DNA from: Platerodrilus igneus
Taxonomy: Eukaryota; Arthropoda; Insecta; Coleoptera; Lycidae
Direction of reading: 5' to 3'
Assembly: GCA_036346225.1 (NCBI GenBank)
Contig: JARFIW010001190.1
Span: forward strand, 1,116,001-1,180,000
Length of the DNA stretch: 64,000 bases
Of the stretch, positions 21,510 to 34,308 are shown piece by piece. The notes under the pieces were generated by a model that was not told where the DNA came from, ran no database searches, and saw only the letters and a list, made by a program, of their open reading frames with translations. Every line of letters starts with the position of its first letter. Positions within the stretch are counted from its first letter, which is position 1. Both the position numbers and the translations under genes were made by a program.

Positions 21510-22600
21510 ATGAATTCAGACATGAAGTTCTATCTCGAAAGCATTCGCAATACGACGGTAGCCAAGCACTATTACGGATCTTTATAACCGCGTGCGAGAT
21601 AATCTTTTTACAAACCAGGAGATAGCGAACGCAACGTATTACTCCTACCCCTTATAATCAGTAAGCTGACCAGCAGAGCATTAACCCTGATAACCAGTCG
21701 GGAATCCAATGGGAAGAATTCAAACGTATTCTAATTGCATATTTCGGAGACAAACAGAACATCAAATGCCTGGTCCGCGATTTAATAAACCTAAGAATGC
21801 CAAATAACCAATCACCCTAACAATTTGGTATGAAATGTCAGGATGTATAAAGTTTGATTTTGATAATGTTAAAAATTGAGGAACCCGACCAAAACATAAG
21901 ACTATTAAAAACGAAAATATACGATGAAATGGCCCTAGACACATACATCAACGCCTTACCTGAACGCCTATCGGACAAAATAGGATTTCAGCATCCCCAA
22001 AATTTAGAAGAGGCAATGAACATGATTGTAAAGGAAGAAAACGTAAAGCACTACCGAAACAGACTGTATAACCCTAACGTAAACAAAAATTACTTACCAA
22101 TCAAAACTATACAAGCCACGAGACAAATATCCACACAACCAAAATTTACACCATTTATCGCGGAAATGAACCAACCGCAAATTAACAATCCAAACTTTAA
22201 CAAAAATTTCCACAATCAATTTAGACAATTTCCAAAGCAAACGTTTAACTCCAATTTTACACAACCCGCATTTACACCAAAATTTATTCAAAATGTAAAT
22301 CAACAAAAGCAAACATTCGGCGCAAACCCCAACAGAAACGCACCAATGACGAATAACAACCCCAACGGTTATTACAAATTTACCCCTATGGACACTTCAT
22401 CTAGTAACACTAGACAAAATACAAAAATATCACAAATCCGACCAAGCTACAACCAAAAACCAAACTTCACTTCCGAAGAACTATTTCACCAAGAAATAAA
22501 AGATTTTGTCAACCCGGACGCAAATAATGACTTGACTTCGAGTAGAGATGATGAAACAAATTACAAATGTTACAACCCCAATGGAGGACGAAGAAGAACA
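21510..22600 (+). pseudogene. Errantivirus-like gag
   Basis: ATG at 21510 (MNSDMKFYLESI) opens a frame that is broken within about 25 codons. The main frame from 21854 continues through LDTYINALPERLSDKIGF and a long Asn/Gln/Phe/Pro-rich tail with FNKNFHNQF-like repeats, typical of the C-terminal half of this gag lineage. No zinc knuckle is seen, as is usual for errantivirus gag. In this copy the gag tail and the protease run in one frame, whereas the sister copy at 61,266 keeps them in different frames. That fusion is probably the result of an indel. Confidence 0.8.
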
Positions 22601-24656
22601 TGCGTGCTCAAGTTTTCAGCTAGACCGATTCAAGTACGACCAAACGTAATTACTTTAAATAATATCAATCAACACATTTTACCCTACATAGAAATACCTC
22701 ACGCAGAATTCAAATTAGTAATCGGCACCGGATCTTCAAAAACTTTAATTAGCCCCAGAACCGTACAAAAATATTATTTAGATTTTGTAGAAAGAAAACC
22801 CTTCAAAATTAAGATAGTCCACAAAACAACAATACACCGATTTATAGCAAACATACCCCTACCAAAGACTTTTAACGTAAAAATGAAACACAAATTTTGC
22901 ATCTTTGAATTTAACGACAAATACGACGGATCAATAGGCATGGATCTTTAAGGAAATTAGGAGCGAACATTGACATAAAAAACCGATTACTGAGAACGAA
23001 ACACGGACAAATTCCTATTAAATTTCAATATAGTAATATTCAAACCGATCAAAAATACACAATCGAACCCAGGACAGAAAACAAATAAAAGTTTTAGTAA
23101 ACTCAAAAAACGCATAAGCATCATAAATCACATGACATTCCAACAAGGAGTAGAAACACCCACCGCGTTAGTACAAATAAAAGACAGTTACGCCAACACA
23201 ACAATTTTAAACTTAAACGATTACCCCATAGAAATATCATTGACACCTCCAATAAACGTAGAAGAAGTAAATTTCAGCAAAATAAAAATAGACGAGAAAT
23301 ATGAAAACGATTCCAACCCTACAGAACACGACAGGATGTTAAGAGAAAATTTAATTAATATTCGTTTTAACGAAGATATTAATAACGAGAAGGAGAGAAC
23401 AATTAAAGACTTATGATTCGAATACCGAGACATATTCCATTGTGAAGAAATACCATTAACTTTCACCAACACCGTGAAACATAACATTGAATTAACAGAC
23501 GATAAGTCAATGTTTACCAAAGCATACGGACTACCTCAAGCAAGTCAAGAAGAAGCAGATAGACAGGTAACAGATCTATTAAAGCAAGAAATCATCCAAC
23601 ATTCAAACTCACAATGGCGCAGCCCCGTATTAATAGTACCCAAGAAGTTAGATGCCTCAGGCTAACGTAAGTATAGAATGGTCATCGATTACAGGAAATT
23701 AAACGAGAAAACGGTAGACGATAAATACCCGCTACCCAATATTACAAAAATCTTGGACAAATTAGAAAAGTGTCAATATTTTTCGACACTAGACCTCGCC
23801 TCAGGATATCGCCAAGTAGAAATGGACGAGAAGGACACAACCAAAAAAGCTTTTAGTACACCTAGGGGACACGATAAAAACAAACGCATGCCGTTTGGAT
23901 TTAAGAACGCACCCGCTACTTCTCAAAGAGTAATGAACAACATTTTAAAAAAAATACATAATGAAAAATGTCTTGTATACTTAGACGACATTATCGTATA
24001 CTCAACATCACTAACTGAACACATCGAAAGATTAAAAGAAGTTTTGAACGATTACGAAAAGCCCATTTTAAAGTTCAATTAGGTAAAGGTAAATTTCTAC
24101 TGTAAGAAGTAGCATTTTTAGTAAAAATAATAACACCTAATGAAGTTATGCCAAACCCAGACAAAACGAACGCAGTACTAAATTACCCCCTACCCAAAAC
24201 TAATATACAAATTAAAGGTTTTTAGGACTGGTTATTACCGAAAATTCATAAAAAGTTACGCACAAATAACCAAATCACTAACACACTGTTTAAAGAAGGG
24301 CAACAAGATTGAACACACCCCAGAATTTATAAAGGCAGTAGAGAAAATTAAATGCATCCTTACGAATCACCCTGTATTAGAATATCCAGATTTTTCAAAA
24401 CCATTTATATTGACAACCGACGCATCGAACGTAGCATTAGGCGCAGTATTGAGACAAGGAAAAGTAGGTAGCAATAAACGAATCAGCTACGCATCACGAA
24501 CACTAAATAAAACAGAACAAAAATACAGTACAATTGAGAAAGAATTGTTAGCAGTAATATGGGCAACAAAATATTGTACACCATATCTTTATGGAAGAAA
24601 ATTCTATATATACACCGACCATAGATCATAAGTATGGTTATGCAAACTCAAAGAAC
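22601..24656 (+). pseudogene. Errantivirus-like pol: protease, RT, RNase H; integrase deleted
   Basis: The protease region reads FKLVIGTGSSKTLIS; the expected Asp of D-T-G is replaced by Gly, so the active site is lost. RT blocks include [12 protein letters not shown] (the YLDD centre), YRKLNEKTVDDKYPLP and FGFKNAPATSQRVM. RNase H has TTDASNVALGAVL and IYTDHRS. At about 24,656 the sequence jumps from the pol block CKLKEP straight into env (IDLLNELL). The rest of RNase H, the whole integrase and the first part of env are missing, about 2.3 kb judged by the sister copy. Several stops and shifts also break it. Confidence 0.85.
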
Positions 24657-25656
24657 CAATTGATTTGTTAAATGAACTATTAAGAATTAGGTCACTCATA
24701 ATTAACAGTAAACTACCCTTTGAAGTAACGGAAACTAACATACTTTTATTTGAAAAAATGGCTATAATAAAAGGTTATGTAAGGAATCACGAAATTACGT
24801 TTTTAATAGAAATCTCCATAGTAAAAATTAACTCTTATAATTATTATCATTTATTTGCTTTCCCCATGAAAGTTGCTAGCCAGTATCAGATCATTATTCT
24901 TAAAACTAAGTTCCTTTCCTTAAATGAACTTAGGTATGGCTTCGCGAATAAAAAATGTAAATAAGTGGCACCCAGCTAATATTTATGTCAATCTTAACGA
25001 CAACAGTTATTCAAGCGGATAGCTCTTGCGAAGTACAACTATTAAGATTCTCTAATCAGTACAAGAATTGCGAGTCAAAACCAGTACAAATTAACAATAT
25101 GAATATCCAAAAAGTTACAGACAACAAATGGATTGCTGCATTTCCACAAGAAGTAATAGCCACCGCCCATTTCTACCAAGACGAAAACAGCCTAGCTTTA
25201 ATTGGAAGCAAGGTAATCACAATAAAAGAAGATTATTATTTAAAAGTCAAAAACGAAATTATTCGAGTATACCAAAACCCAGCAATAACGAAGAAATTCG
25301 CAAATCTACCCGAACTACAGTTCAGGATTACACAAACCGAAGAAAACAAAATCATCATCAAACCCATACAACTAGAACATCTAGACCTAGACGACCTCAA
25401 CCAAGCCGTAAAGTTAATGGACAGTTATAAAGAACATTTGAACGAAGTGAAAGTGCCAAAACTACACTACGATAATATCAGTGTTTGGACAATTTTATTG
25501 ATCATTGTATTAATTGTACTACTTATGTATTTATTGTACAAAATGTATCTTAGATATAGGAACATAGAAACGAATTTTAGACGTAAGAACAAAGAAACCA
25601 TGGTAAATAAAAGAATAATAAATGTACTCTTAGGGACAATGAATTTTAAAAATTAA
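24657..25656 (+). pseudogene. Env, C-terminal two thirds, with transmembrane anchor
   Basis: This is the remainder of an envelope protein gene. A LLNELLRIRSLIINSKLPF block at the start follows the deletion junction. After a stop at about 24,961 a long frame (24,985-25,656) has paired cysteines and, near its end, a strong transmembrane segment (ILLIIVLIVLLMYLLYKM) with a basic cytoplasmic tail. The furin site and fusion-peptide region present in the sister copy (57,370-57,300) are lost here. Errantivirus Env proteins belong with the baculovirus F-type fusion proteins. The gene is clearly defective. Confidence 0.8.
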
Positions 25657-25685
25657 GCAAACTCTTAATTTTCATCTCTGCGGGA

Positions 25686-26001
25686 GGGTACATATCCCCC
25701 AAATCAATATATACGTATAATTAAATAGAAATCATTGAAACTTAAGTTAGATGCAACAATGTATAATTGAAGGACAGACTACAAAAGGCGAATGGAAGTG
25801 CATAAACCAGACATAAGAACGGATGTGAATACATGGTATTCCAGAAGTATCCTGACTCTGCAGGTGCATGTCACAAAGACACTTATTATCAGAATTATGA
25901 TTGTTACTTTGTACTGTATAAATGAATAAAGAAAATAGCAGCCATGAGCTCTGCAAGTTCCCACAAGCAATGTGAGAGGCAGGGACAACATAAATACCCC
26001 G
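25686..26001 (+). repeat. 3' LTR, first part
   Basis: Starts after the purine tract GCGGGAGGG and matches the 5' LTR up to TAAATACCCCG, where the CACTA element begins. The rest of this LTR is at 34309-34567. Confidence 0.9.
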
Positions 26002-27817
26002 CACTGAGAAAAATGGTTTAAATAAACTGTATATCTAAGTTGAATTTAATAACCATTAATATATATTTTATTACCTGCAAACTTCTTAAGTGTTAATGCC
26101 AAATAAACGCAGTTTCTTGGAATAAGTTTCTTATAGCAATTACTCGCTTAGTAAAGGGTAATATGCATTTATTACCCATAAATACACTGAAATTATTAAA
26201 TACTTCCAATACACAAGGATATTAGGCATAATTAAACAAGGTTAGTAGAATATATGTCTGTGTTCTTACTCCAAATGCATGGTATATCATCACAAATAAA
26301 TTTATGATTTACTTTGATATTCATGGAGAATCGTTAGTCTTCGGGACTCGGAAATGAAATGAATTCCACTTCCCTTCAATAGCACAATATGCGCGCGCCA
26401 CAAAATGTCACACGGCAATGCTAAAAGCGTATAATGACCCTCGTACGTTTTGGTTTGGTTCACGGTGCATTTCCTTCTTACATTCTTGTATGTTAAATAA
26501 AGCTTTTATTATATGTATTTATGTTTAATTAACCAATATAAATTATGGAATTCGCGTACACATCGTTACTAAAGCAATGGGGGTTCCAGCCCTATATTGA
26601 AAACTTTTCAAGTAAGTATAATACAAGTTATATTTACCCCTGAATAAGTTTAAACAATGGCCGCCTACTGCTTAAATAGTATTTGCATGCTTTATTGCTT
26701 TTTATTTTATTTATTAGAGCAAGGGATTGATGATGAAAGTTTTGAGCTCTTGGATTCAGAAACAATTGAGCTTTTATTTGCTCTCAGCGGACCTAGACTT
26801 ATTTTTAAAAAGAAATATACAGAATATTTGAATAATTCCAAGCAATCAGCTTTCAGCTAATGTATTCTACCATATTAGATAGCTTTTCATGCATGCACAT
26901 TATAATTTTTTCATTTTAGAACTTTGAAACAGCGTCTGATTCTGATACCTTGGGAAGCAATTTTTCATTCGATGATACTTGCATGATTATAGAACCAGAT
27001 GATGAACTAAGAAAAGCGTTTAAGGTTCAAGTATTACCCTCAGGAACTCATACTTTATCAGCAACACAAAACTTTACTGACTATAGGGGAAATATCTCAG
27101 ACCAGGTTTAATTTTTATTTAATAGTATTTTTTATATTCAATCTTTAATTAGAACCTTGAAGAGCTGTTCAATAAAACTGCTGAAGGGCAGGTGATTTTG
27201 GCCAACCGAAAAAAACTAAATAGCTGCTTAAGGAGTAAAATTGCTAAGATTATTGTTGGGTCGCTTGTAAATGGAAGCACGCTTTGCCAGTCTAAATTGG
27301 AGTAATTACTTATAATTCTTTTGAGAAACTTTTTATTGACATAATTTCATTTTTAGAATAAAATCCAGTCAATTCGTTAAAGCTGCAAAGGAAATTGCTG
27401 CATTTTTTCCTGGGGAAAGTGCAGAAACATATTATATACCATTCAGTTCGCCAAAACACGGACTTCGGCGACAACCTGCTCGGGGTAAATTGTGGTCGCG
27501 CTATATAAACTTGAAAGCTGCGTTACGATTAGCAAATGCAAATAGAGACGATAGTAGCAGCCCCCAAGAATCATCACAGATTTCAATTCCGATTGAGGCA
27601 GATGACAATAAAATAAATTTCTTGAAAATTGCACTCGAACCATATGAAAAATTTTACTCGCTTGGGAGGAAACATTTGTATTGAGGAAGAATAATTACAA
27701 ACATTACGAATTGGAAGAACTTTATAATGAATTCCCTTGCTTAAGATTATACTATGGAATAGAATTGGTAAGCTAATGATTTTAACTAACCTATAAAAGA
27801 CAATTGAATATGTGCAT

Positions 27818-28497
27818 AGGGACGAATCGATATCGTATTGGTATGGTACTTTTACTCGGTAGTGGTATCAAAAGAAAGTATTGATATATACTCTCTATTG
27901 AATGAAAAGTATTGATACCTACTTGTATCGTTAAATTTTGAATGTATAGAAATAAAGGTTTATGCACACGATGACCTTTTTTCAAGCACGTTTCACAAAT
28001 ATATTTATGAAATTAAATGCATTACATTAATTTCACTTTATTAGGTTGCATTAAACAATAATTAAAATTGTTATACTTTATTGTTTGTGAAACGTGCATG
28101 AAAGTATGAACGTGAAATATAATCAGGATGGGTTTTCATGTGTTTATGCAGGTTAGAAGTATACTGCCCCAGTATCACACGGGTTTAAAACATTTCTTGC
28201 ATCTAGCATTTATGTTATCTTGATTATCGAAATATAACCATACACTAGACTTTGGCGGACCCATTTTGTAAGTAAGGTGAATGAATGGTACATAAGCTTA
28301 TTATTTTTTCACACCAAAAATTATTAGGCATGATACTACCGTGCGCCAACCCCATGCACAAATGAGTACCAATACAAGTACTTTTTACCGATACCTACTC
28401 AGTACTCGGTCATAAAGTATTGATACCAAAAGTACTTGGTATTGAAGGAAAAGTATCGAGTATGTACTCGTATTTACTCATATCGAATCGTCTCTAT
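27818..28497. mobile_element. MITE, about 680 bp, hAT-like ends
   Basis: Its ends AGGGACGAATCGATATCG and CATATCGAATCGTCTCTAT are inverted. ATGTGCAT lies on both sides (27810-27817 and 28498-28505), an 8-bp duplication. The interior is rich in GTATTGATAC-like words and has no coding frame. It sits in an intron of the CACTA gene. Confidence 0.75.
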
Positions 28498-29420
28498 ATG
28501 TGCATAGGTAGGTTTGTTTGGTTCATAAATTGAGTTAAGGGTAACAATAAGGTTTATTTCTGAATATGACATTTTTAACAGAACAATATTTCTGTTTACA
28601 TTATGTTTATTCTTTTAGGTAGAATCTGATTTTAATAAAGAAAATGAAGATAAAATCGATATCATTTATAAGGAGTGGCCTAACATTGCTCAAGCCATAA
28701 TTTTAGAAGGACGAGAAAGAAACTTAATTATGAAAGATGATGGCATGAAGGGTAAAATAAGTGATAGTTCTATATGTAAATATTTTAACGTATATTATTT
28801 TTAAGATATTTCTTCCAAGGCGCTATTATTACTACCATTTTTATTCTCACCCGTTACAGTTAAAAATTATAAAAAGCATGGAATTTGGAGACCGTCAAGA
28901 TCAGAAGTACAGGAAAGCTTTATTTTGAAGGTTAAGGTAATATTTAAATTTTATGTGATTGATTATTGACTATATTAAATAGCAAGTACAGATTTTGAAA
29001 AACAAATGTATCAGGAACTTGTTTGGTTGGGTTAGGGTACATTTAATAAACAGCATAAATTGAAATTTATTTTATAGTCATACTCATCTTTAAATATTTC
29101 CTTTTTCACTGTAAACTTTTGATGCTAATATAATACTAGTCCAGAAACTTTCTCGGTACTGCATGATGTCGCTTTATGGGCATTGCATCTACCTGTTAAG
29201 GTGTCACACTATTTCATATCTTGCCATCTAACTTAGTTTTTGACGCATGTATTTTTCGATACACTCTGTATGCACTCTTATGTTGATATTCTTGCAGTAT
29301 GAACAACTTCAGATCTAGGGTTGTGTGTATTAAACAAAATGTCGAAAACTAAGTGTTTTAAACACTGTTTAAAACAAAAGTGTTGTTTAAAACGTTTTGT
29401 TGTTTTTGTTTTAAACATGA

Positions 29421-29594
29421 TACAAAAACAAAGAGTTTATAGCTATTAATGTAACAAGATTATTATGTGATTTATAATTATCGAGGACGTTGCTAGGTGA
29501 CGAAGCGAGAGCCGAGTCACCTGCCAACGTCCAAGATGGATTTAAATTGCTAATAATCGAGTTGCATTCATAGCTTTGTCGTATCATTGACAAC
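29421..29594. mobile_element. Fold-back (hairpin) element
   Basis: An inner stem, GGACGTTGCTAGGTGAC (29485-29501), pairs with GTCACCTGCCAACGTCC (29516-29532) at 15 of 17 positions over a 14-base loop. The inverted similarity continues outward for about 60 bases on each side (AGCTATNAATG.AAC..GATTATT). GTTTTAAAC palindromes cluster just to the left. It lies in the last intron of the CACTA accessory gene. Confidence 0.75.
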
Positions 29595-30540
29595 TTTCAA
29601 ACTTCAAAATTGTTAAACTTTTAACGTTTATATTGAAAACTGTCGAGATTTTGAAGTATAATGTTAATTTAGTCGTTTTTTTTTAATTGTTGATCAAAGG
29701 TAGTATATCGCTTTGTAACTAAACGTATTATGGAGTCGTAACTAACGCATTATGAGATTCATAATTATCAATAAAAATTCAACAAAATGAACGTATAATA
29801 GTCAATGATACGATAAAAACATAGTGTCATTTTTCATAAAATTTTCTCTGAGCGTAGAACAGTTTACTATTACTAGGGTATGGGGGTTTTTTATTTGTAA
29901 ATTGTCATAATATTTGTGCTGCCAACAACCAGCAGCTATACCATATGCATGAAATTAAAGCCAACACCATCTTTCTATAATTTTAATTGAGAAGTGACAA
30001 GATTATAAAAATTATATTTAGATAAAGTATTAGAACTTATTTGTAAGATGTGTTTATTGTTTGTAGGATTTTGCTGAAATAACTGGTGTACTTGAAAGAA
30101 GGAAGCAGAAACTACAGTCGTATGATTTGCCTCTGCAACCATTTGGAGCCATTGTAGGGGACGAAGATGCTGATGTGAAAGCATTTTACATTTTTATTAA
30201 TGACGTTACTTACAAATGTGATAGTGCTATACGTTGTTTGGAACTTCTTTATAAGGTATTTCATGCTCTTAACTTAGAGTACCCTGGCGAATCAAAGCAC
30301 GTGTGGTACCTTATTCAAGAACTTGTTTTAAAACGAATGTTACTAGTAAAGTAGGAAGCACCGCATGTGTTATTTCCGACATAAATTTTCATTTGAGTAA
30401 ACTAGCTTAAGTAATTTTATTTTATGTTTACTACAATACGAATTTTTGTTTCATAAAAGTATATACTTTTACAACTAACAACTTTCAATACTTATTTGTT
30501 CTAATTATATTTTGGCTCTAATATTGCTTTAAATGTAAAA

Positions 30541-33023
30541 ATGCCTTCCTGTAGTGTTTGTAAAATCTATTTTTGAATACCAAGTCCCTGATTACCCACT
30601 TGAGGTTAATTCATGGATTTATAGACAATAGTAAATTTAGTTGTAATGAAATTCGGTGTTTTAGAGATTTTAATTCTATCAATTCCTTTAAGAGACATTT
30701 AAATAAAAACATTCCAATAGTTCCACTCAAACAGCACAGTTGGTAGTAAAGAAAATTGATACTGAAGACAACTTTTCCAATGTAGATTTTTGAATTGGAA
30801 AATAGTGAAAATGGAGCATCCTCGGAATGTTCTAGTCTAATTGATGAAATTACTGATACACGCAATAACATTATTGATAATTTTGATAATTTTTAGAATT
30901 TAAAATGAGATACAGAATAATGCACTGTTGTTCATTACTAGTTTGTATGCAGATGGTTCATTGACCAGAAAACATGTACAATTTATAATTGAAAACATGG
31001 ATGATTTGCTAAAAAGACAGCTGAATATTTTTTCTTTGTTAATGTCTAAATTTATTACTAAATACAAAATTAACCAAGAGGATTCAGATCATTTAAATAA
31101 TTCTTTTTATGAAATTCAACATGTATTTCAACAATTTAATACTGAATATAGGAGATTTACCTATTTGGAAAAACTAGAACTTTATATTCCCCCTGTTGAA
31201 TATGTTGTGGGGCAAAGATATGATATTGTTAGAGATAATGTAGCTTCGCCTCAAACGTATAAGGCACAGCACATATCAATTAGTAAGGTTTTAATAGCTT
31301 TTTTATGTCTGCCAAATGTATTGTCTGAAATTTTAAAATACTCTGAGCAATTGAATGAGGAAATGCACATAACAAATATAGCTCAAACTGAATTTTGGAA
31401 AAATAAAATAAAACATTTGAGTAAAAAAGCAATAGTTCTACCATTATTTGTTTACTTTGATGAATATGAATGTGGTAATCCTTTAGGGTCCCATGCAGGC
31501 ATCCATAAATTAGGAGCCGTTTATTTTTCACTGCCATGTATACCAAATAAGTACAGGTCGCAGTTACAAAATATATTTCTAACAATTTTGTTCCATAGTG
31601 TTGATTTAAAGGATTTTGGTGCAAAGGTGGTTTTTTCAAAATTGATTGAAGACTGCAATGATTTAGAGACCAATGGTGTAACGATTACCATTGCAGATAC
31701 ATCTTATAAAATATATTTTTGTCTTGCATTGTTTCTAGGAGATAATCTTGGATTAAATACTATGTTGGGATTTGTTCAAAGCTTCCGTGCTAATCATTAT
31801 TGTAGATTTTGTAATTGTAGTCGGATTGAAATGGAAAACAGGTTGTTCAAAATAACGCAACTATACGTAACTTTGAAAACTATGAGGCTGACGTAAAATT
31901 ACATGATGTTGGTCAAACCGGAATAAAGGAGAAATGTGTTTTTAATCAGATTAATTCTTTTCATGTGACTGAGAATTTTGCTGTTGATATATCACATGAT
32001 ATTTTTGAGGAGTGGCCGTATATGATATAGTTGAAATTTTATATCAATTCATTGTAGTTGATAAGTTATTTTCAATCAATAATCTTAATGTTAAAATTAA
32101 ATACTTCAATTATGGAAAAGAAACCAACAAGCCACCAATAATTGACTTGGATAATATTAAAAAAAAGAAATTGAAGATGTCCTGTGCAGAAATGAAATGT
32201 TTCATTTTATATGCTGGGGTATTGTTAGGTTCAATTGTTCCCAATGGAAATAAATTATGGGAACTTTACATTTTGCTTCGAAAGATTTTAGATATTGTAC
32301 TTTCCGATGTAGTGACAATTTATACTTGCAATTCACTACAAGATTTGGTTGAAAAGCATCACAATTTATATAAAACTTTGTTTAATTTGCCATTACGACC
32401 AAAGTATCATAATTTAGTACATTATCCCGCTATAATGAGAAAAGTTGGTCCATTAAAACACTTATCCAGTTTAAGGTACGAATCAAAACACAGAGAATCA
32501 AAATTAAGTGCTAACGTTATTTCATCACGAGTAAATATTACCCACAGTTTAGGTATTAAACATCAATTAAAACTTGCATTTCGACTGGCTGCAGAGAAAG
32601 GTTTTAAGAATAATATTGTGTATGAGAAACACGACTGTGTTTTAATTCGTTCTGTTTTGCCAGATTTTGACAATATTTGCTCCATTTCAAGTGGATCTTT
32701 TGAAAACTTTGACTGTAAGGCAGTATTTTGTAAAACAATTGAGATAAACAACTATCGCTATAGAATTGGTGATATTATTCATGTTGAAAACATAAATTAC
32801 CCGTTTTGGTGCAATTATTAACATAATCATAAATGATCAGGAAGAAGTTTGTTTTGTTTATGAAGAATATCAAACATTATTGTTTGACGAACATTTGTAT
32901 GCTTTTGAAGTTAGCTCGAGTTACAAATATAAGAAATGCATTCTGGCATGTGACGTGTTTTTTGCTCAAAATCTTATTATTTCAGTTGTATTAGATAAGA
33001 ACTATATTGCAATGTTTTATTAA
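30541..33023 (+). pseudogene. CACTA-type transposase with N-terminal zinc finger
   Basis: ATG at 30541 starts a C2H2-like zinc-finger block (CSVCKIYF), soon broken by stops. The long frame 30928-31896 has the core YFDEYECGNPLGSHAG, then AVYFSLPCIPNKY, ALFLGDNLGLNTML and a Cys/His knot at NHYCRFCNC. After a frameshift the frame 32012-32821 carries PLRPKYHNLVHYPAIM and LRYESKHRESK, a likely acidic catalytic site, and the last piece ends at a TAA at 33021. The Asp in YFDEYE, the Asp in LGDNLG and the Glu near RYESKHRE may form the DDE triad; this is inferred. The gene has no introns and is about 2.5 kb. At least three breaks make it inactive. Confidence 0.7.
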
Positions 33024-33739
33024 TTAATTAAAATATATCACACCCATTAAAGGACCATATGCTTGTTTGTGCACTAAAGGCATTTTTACAGAAGCAGTTT
33101 ATATTTAACATTTCTATGTATAATAAACGATTAATTGCATTTGCAGGTTTAGTTACTTCTGTACTCGCAATCGTATGGTTTAATTTTTACTTTTATTTAC
33201 ACTTATATATTGTATGTTCTGGTATCATGTACATAATTTTATGTTTTCTTCTTTTGTACTCATTAACTTATAATTTTGATTTATTTGATGTCAATTCTGT
33301 CTGATTTTATGTAGATAATTATTAGCTATTTTTTTATTGTATACATCAGTTTATTATTAGGGCAGTGGTATAGACCAAACTATATAATGTGTGTGAAATA
33401 CATTCTATATGCTTGTATAAGTATACAAGAAAATAATGTAAAAGGAAAAATTGTCATAATTATATATGGTTTGGTAGGTACATGCTCTCATCTTGTATGA
33501 ATTACAATTATGTTTACAGTTTTATGTACTTGTACATAAATGAATAAAAATTAATTGAATTAACAAAGTTTACCTTTTTTTTATAATCTGTAATAAATTA
33601 TTTACTAATCCCAAATATACCCTATACCTGCCACATATGACTAATGTATTAAGGAGTATTATACAGTATATTACCCACAAATAAGAGTTATAGTTATCAT
33701 TAGCATTATTATATACTGTAGTTACTAACCAGTGAACTA

Positions 33740-33960
33740 TACTGAATAAACTGTGTATTTGGTATAAATAAAATAGTAATTTCATTACAAATATACTCAT
33801 ATTTGTAATAATGAATAGGTTCATTCAGGAGTAATATATTATATATTAGTGTTTGCTAAAGTGGGTGTATGCGTAAATGGATTGTGTATTTGGTATGAAT
33901 AAATAGTTATTGTATTCAAATATGTCAGGTATTTGTAATAATGAAAAAATATATTGAGGA
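33740..33960. repeat. Subterminal direct repeats of the CACTA element
   Basis: Two copies of a block with TTGTGTATTTGGTATRAATAA, a TAGTAATTT-like middle, and ATATTTGTAATAATGAA (about 33,750-33,815 and 33,880-33,945). Related AATAAACTGT words occur near both ends of the element. Such subterminal repeats are transposase-binding sites in CACTA elements. Confidence 0.6.
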
Positions 33961-34308
33961 CAGAATACAATGTATTGCCTACTAATACTTTGAATAACTA
34001 TCTGTAATACATCATTTGAGTAGCAACTGCTACCTGCTTACCTATCATAAATAAAATGTATAATTCTGATCTATGAGCTACTGTATTTGTAGCTAATAGT
34101 TGATTAATATCTGTAATTAACCACTGTCTATTTAGCAGCAGTACTTGATTTTATTAGGATATTGAGTAATTGCCATAAATAGTCTTGTGTTAGAAAACTG
34201 GGTTTATTAAACCTTAATAAACTGTGTCGCTGTCCCATATTTAGCTAAACTTTTTATTTGCAAGCTATAAATTTATATTTACCAGCAATAAACATTTTTC
34301 TCAGTGCG

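Larger units (their letters stand above)
26544..30353 (+). pseudogene. CACTA-element accessory gene with SAM-like domain, multi-exon, broken
   Basis: Exon-like blocks are: 26544-26611 (MEFAYTSLLKQWGF, donor gtaagt); about 26719-26848 (GIDDESFELLDSETIELLF, a SAM-type helical block); about 26921-27105; about 27153-27303; 27357-27769 (FVKAAKEIAAFFPGESAETY, then WSRYINLKAALRLA), with a frameshift near 27,655; 28621-28755; 28804-28936; and 30067-30353. The last block has LPLQPFGAIVGDED and FHALNLEYPGESKHVWY. Most blocks have usable GT/AG borders. This SAM-plus-C-terminal layout is, as I recall, a widespread animal repeat-encoded protein paired with the transposase downstream. Its biochemical role is unknown to me. 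Introns were enlarged by a MITE and a fold-back. Confidence 0.6.
26002..34306 (+). mobile_element. CACTA (EnSpm/CMC)-type transposon, 8.3 kb
   Basis: The left end CACTGAGAAAAATG and the right end CATTTTTCTCAGTG are perfect inverted repeats starting with CACTG. CG lies on both sides, and removal of the element plus one CG restores the LTR sequence as seen in the 5' LTR, so the target duplication is 2 bp. Subterminal repeats lie near the right end (33,745-33,960). Two plus-strand genes are inside: a spliced SAM-domain gene and a zinc-finger transposase gene. CACTG ends and 2-bp duplications fit animal EnSpm/CACTA elements. The genes have frameshifts, so it is no longer autonomous. Confidence 0.85.

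Noticed and set aside
25128..25430. 100-codon Arg/Pro-rich ORF in the env region
   Set aside because: Shifted frame of env; the composition follows from the env codons.
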